From: JAAEQG01 sp023133475
GTDB taxonomy: Bacteria; Planctomycetota; Phycisphaerae; UBA1845
Direction of reading: 5' to 3'
Assembly (NCBI GenBank): GCA_030631415.1
Contig: DAOVLE010000268.1
Span: forward strand, 1-6,085
Length of the DNA stretch: 6,085 bases
Part shown: in pieces, positions 4,559 to 6,085 of the stretch
Numbering within the stretch: position 1 is the first letter of the stretch
Layout: every line of letters starts with the position of its first letter
The notes under the pieces: generated by a model
What the model was told of the DNA's origin: nothing
Databases searched by the model: none
The model's input: the letters and a program-made list of their open reading frames with translations, nothing else
Translations under genes and position numbers: made by a program

Positions 4559-4730
4559 CCCGGACTTTTCATGAACGCAGAGACGCAGAGAGCGCAGAGA
4601 AGAACGAGAAGAGATGAGGATAAGGGGGGAAGAGTCGAAACTGGGCAACGCCACCAACCCCACATTCTCCATTCTCAATTCTCCATTCTCAATTCTCCAT
4701 TTTCTGCGTGCTCCGCGGTGAGATATTCGC
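4559..4730 (+). repeat. Family B MITE-like element, inverse copy of 71-222
   Basis: It starts CCCGGACTTTTCATGAACGC with GCAGAG units and ends CTCCGCGGTGAGATATTCG. The interior from 4596 to about 4670 is nearly identical to the minus strand of the copy at 71-222. Differences are an added AGCGCAGAG unit, one missing T, a few substitutions and expansion of a 7-bp tract. It fills most of the gap between the converging ruvA and clpP genes. No coding sequence. Confidence 0.75.
4664..4698. repeat. 7-bp tandem repeat inside the family B copy
   Basis: Five consecutive units alternate ATTCTCC and ATTCTCA, followed by ATTTTC. The copy at 71-222 has only TTTTCCATTTTT here, so the tract has expanded in this copy. 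Confidence 0.8.
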
Positions 4731-4769
4731 TTTAGCTGTGTGTGGCGCGAATGATCCATCCAGGCATCG

Positions 4770-5384
4770 CTACGCTATTTCCGGCATTCGTTCGAGAACC
4801 TGGTCGGCCAATCCGTAGTCGAGTGCCTGGCGGCTGTCCAGCCAGAGATTGCGGTCACAGTCCTTCTCGACCGCTTCGATCGGTTTCCCGGTGCAACTGG
4901 AGACGATTTCATAGAGCCGTTTTCGCAGGCGGATGATCTCCTCGGCTTCGATAGCCAGGTCCGTGGCGCTGCCCTCCATGATCCCGCCGATCAGCGGCTG
5001 GTGCAGGAGCATGCGTGAGTTGGGCAGCAGGTAGCGTTTGCCCCTGGCCCCACCGCACAGCAACACCGCACCCATGCTCGCCGCCAACCCCACGCAATAA
5101 GTCGCTACGTCGCACCGGATGAACTGCATGGTGTCATAGATGGCCAACCCCGCCGACACCGAACCGCCCGGAGAGTTGATGTACAGGCTTATGTCCGCCT
5201 TGGGGTCCTCGTTGGAGAGGAACAACATCTGAGCCACAATCACATTGGCCAAACTGTCGTCCATCCCGCCGCCCAAAAAGATGATCCGATCCTTGAGGAG
5301 CCGCGAGTAGATGTCATAAGCCCGCTCGCCGCGCCCGCTGGTCTCGATCACGAAAGGGATCTGTTGATTCATGGCTGACATCAT
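4770..5384 (-). CDS. clpP: ClpP protease subunit with Asn at the catalytic Asp position
   Basis: ClpP subunits form two stacked seven-membered rings that degrade proteins fed by Clp ATPases. The 204-residue product has a canonical N-terminus (PFVIETSGRGERAYDIYSRL), YINSPGGSVSAG (69-80), the nucleophile Ser103 in AASMGA and His128 in MLLHQPLIGG. The family's third catalytic residue, an Asp in E. coli ERDRFL, aligns with Asn179 (AAT, 4848-4850) in CDRNLWLDS. The loop after His128 is two residues longer than in E. coli. The ATG at 5384 overlaps the stop of the upstream clpP in ATGA and has AAGGAG 10 bases before it. Other Met codons at 5381 and 5372 fit the ribosome site less well. It probably works in a mixed complex with its neighbour; low self-activity is inferred, not shown. 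Confidence 0.95.
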   Translation of the reverse strand: MMSAMNQQIPFVIETSGRGERAYDIYSRLLKDRIIFLGGGMDDSLANVIVAQMLFLSNEDPKADISLYINSPGGSVSAGLAIYDTMQFIRCDVATYCVGLAASMGAVLLCGGARGKRYLLPNSRMLLHQPLIGGIMEGSATDLAIEAEEIIRLRKRLYEIVSSCTGKPIEAVEKDCDRNLWLDSRQALDYGLADQVLERMPEIA

Positions 5385-6001
5385 TTCTGCTTGTCTCCTT
5401 TTTTCTCCTCCTTGAGCACTTCGTCCACGATTCCGAACTCCTTGGCCTCTTCGGCGTTCAGGAAGCGATCTCGCTCGATGTATTCGCAGACCGTGTCATA
5501 GCTTTGCCCGGTGCACTCTGCCACGATCCGGTTAAGCCGCTCCTTGTCGCGGATGACCTCCTCAGCCTGAATGCGGATGTCCTCCGCCTGACCGGTGATG
5601 CCGCCGTAAGGCTGATGCAGCATGACCTTGGCATGTGGCAGGATGAAGCGTTTGCCCTTGGCGCCGGACATCAAGACAATAGCCGCCCCACTGGCAGCCT
5701 GCCCGATACAGTAAGTGGATACCTCGCAATTCAGGAACCGGATGGTGTCATAGATAGCCAGCGTCTGGTCCACCAAGCCGCCCGGCGAATTGATGTACAG
5801 GCTGATCTCCTGATCCTTCTTGATGGACTCCAGATACAGCAGGCGCATGATTGCAATGCTCGCGGAGCGCTCCACAATCGGGCCTGGCAGAAAAATGATA
5901 CGGTTCTCCAGGAGCATCTCCTCGATGGACATCTCCCGCGTCCGTTGGTACTGAGGGTATGCCTGATTAAAGACATCACCCGGGCGAATCAACTCTCGCA
6001 T
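5381..6001 (-). CDS. clpP: ClpP protease subunit with complete catalytic triad
   Basis: This 206-residue ClpP paralogue is the first gene of a two-gene operon. The triad is complete: Ser104 in QAASGAAIVL, His129 in MLHQPYGGITGQ and Asp178 in IERDRFLN. YINSPGGLVDQT and the GQAEDIRIQAEEVIRDKERL handle helix are typical. The N-terminus (MRELIRPGDVFNQAYPQYQR) differs from canonical ClpP, so gate and ATPase contacts may differ from those of the downstream copy. ATG 6001 is preferred over an in-frame TTG at 6025 because AAAGGG lies 7 bases before it. The Lys-rich C-terminal tail (KEEKKGDKQK) is encoded by the same bases that form the ribosome site of the next gene. No clpX or tig is seen in the window. 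Confidence 0.95.
   Translation of the reverse strand: MRELIRPGDVFNQAYPQYQRTREMSIEEMLLENRIIFLPGPIVERSASIAIMRLLYLESIKKDQEISLYINSPGGLVDQTLAIYDTIRFLNCEVSTYCIGQAASGAAIVLMSGAKGKRFILPHAKVMLHQPYGGITGQAEDIRIQAEEVIRDKERLNRIVAECTGQSYDTVCEYIERDRFLNAEEAKEFGIVDEVLKEEKKGDKQK
5395..5400 (-). promoter_or_regulatory. Ribosome binding site of the downstream clpP
   Basis: AAGGAG sits inside the codons for the Lys-rich tail of the upstream clpP, 10 bases before ATG 5384. With the 4-base ATGA overlap this points to coupled translation of the two subunits. Confidence 0.7.
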
Positions 6002-6008
6002 GAATATT

Positions 6009-6014
6009 CCCTTT
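6009..6014 (-). promoter_or_regulatory. Ribosome binding site of the upstream clpP
   Basis: AAAGGG lies 7 bases upstream of ATG 6001 and decides between this start and the TTG at 6025. Only about 60 bases separate it from the next family A palindrome, so the promoter must lie in that short gap or beyond the window. No convincing promoter boxes were seen. Confidence 0.6.
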
Positions 6015-6064
6015 CGTCGGCACAACCCTACCGCAAATTGCCCTGTTTTCGCAAACTTCCGGTT

Positions 6065-6085
6065 GTAGGGCGGGTTCCACCCGCC
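6065..6085. repeat. Family A palindrome arm clipped by the window end
   Basis: GTAGG followed by GGCGGGT, loop TCC, ACCCGCC, ending exactly at the last base. It may be the left arm of another 57-bp unit. It lies just upstream of the clpP operon. Confidence 0.85.

Noticed and set aside
6002..6025. TTG start for the upstream clpP
   Set aside because: ATG 6001 has AAAGGG at the right distance; the extension (MCRRKGIF) contains that ribosome site.
1..6085. tRNA, rRNA or riboswitch
   Set aside because: No tRNA-like acceptor and T-loop pattern, rRNA sequence or recognisable riboswitch core was seen in the gaps, which are filled mainly by dispersed repeats.

Overview
The window carries six confident protein genes separated by intergenic DNA that is unusually dense in short dispersed repeats. 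No rRNA, tRNA, CRISPR array, transposase or phage gene is visible. The gene set is bacterial: NadA, a DUF1844 protein, RuvC, RuvA, two ClpP paralogues and a bacterial PH-domain membrane protein. DUF1844, a tandem clpP pair with one variant copy, a RuvA with an enlarged loop, and heavy loading with short palindromes would suit a PVC-group bacterium, perhaps a planctomycete. That placement is inference from family knowledge and was not tested with a tree.

Layout. Bases 1-225 are nested copies of a repeat rich in GCAGAGACGCAGAG (family B below). On the minus strand at 226-831 lies a two-helix membrane protein with a bPH2 domain. Bases 832-1320 hold no convincing gene: a short open frame of unknown status (845-1006), a double palindrome, a 7-bp periodic tract, a small hairpin and another family B element. 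nadA is on the minus strand (1321-2481) and its last codons are made of family B repeat. A long imperfect hairpin separates it from the DUF1844 gene (minus, 2567-2959). Bases 2960-3295 are a divergent intergenic region full of family A palindromes. ruvC and ruvA follow on the plus strand with a 4-base overlap, and end in another palindrome. Bases 4420-4769 are again repeats. The minus-strand clpP-clpP operon fills 4770-6001, and a further palindrome is clipped by the window edge.

Repeat families. Family A is a 21-bp arm starting GTAGG with a perfect 7-bp stem (GGCGGGT/ACCCGCC). It occurs singly or as a 57-bp unit of arm, 15-bp spacer and inverted arm. Family B is a roughly 150-190 bp element with terminal inverted repeats starting CCCGGATAATTCA and no coding capacity, so it looks like a MITE. 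Family C is a GCTCCCC/GGGGAGC hairpin found next to family B. Family D is an AGCTTTCAGC-type inverted repeat.

Biology. RuvC and RuvA belong to Holliday-junction processing; ruvB is not in the window. The two ClpP subunits are co-translated and probably form a mixed protease. The upstream one has a full Ser-His-Asp triad, while the downstream one has Asn where the catalytic Asp should be. NadA makes quinolinate for NAD synthesis. The most unusual points are the asymmetric ClpP pair and the way repeats have been taken into gene ends: they supply the stop codons of ruvA and the PH-domain gene, and the C-terminal residues of NadA.
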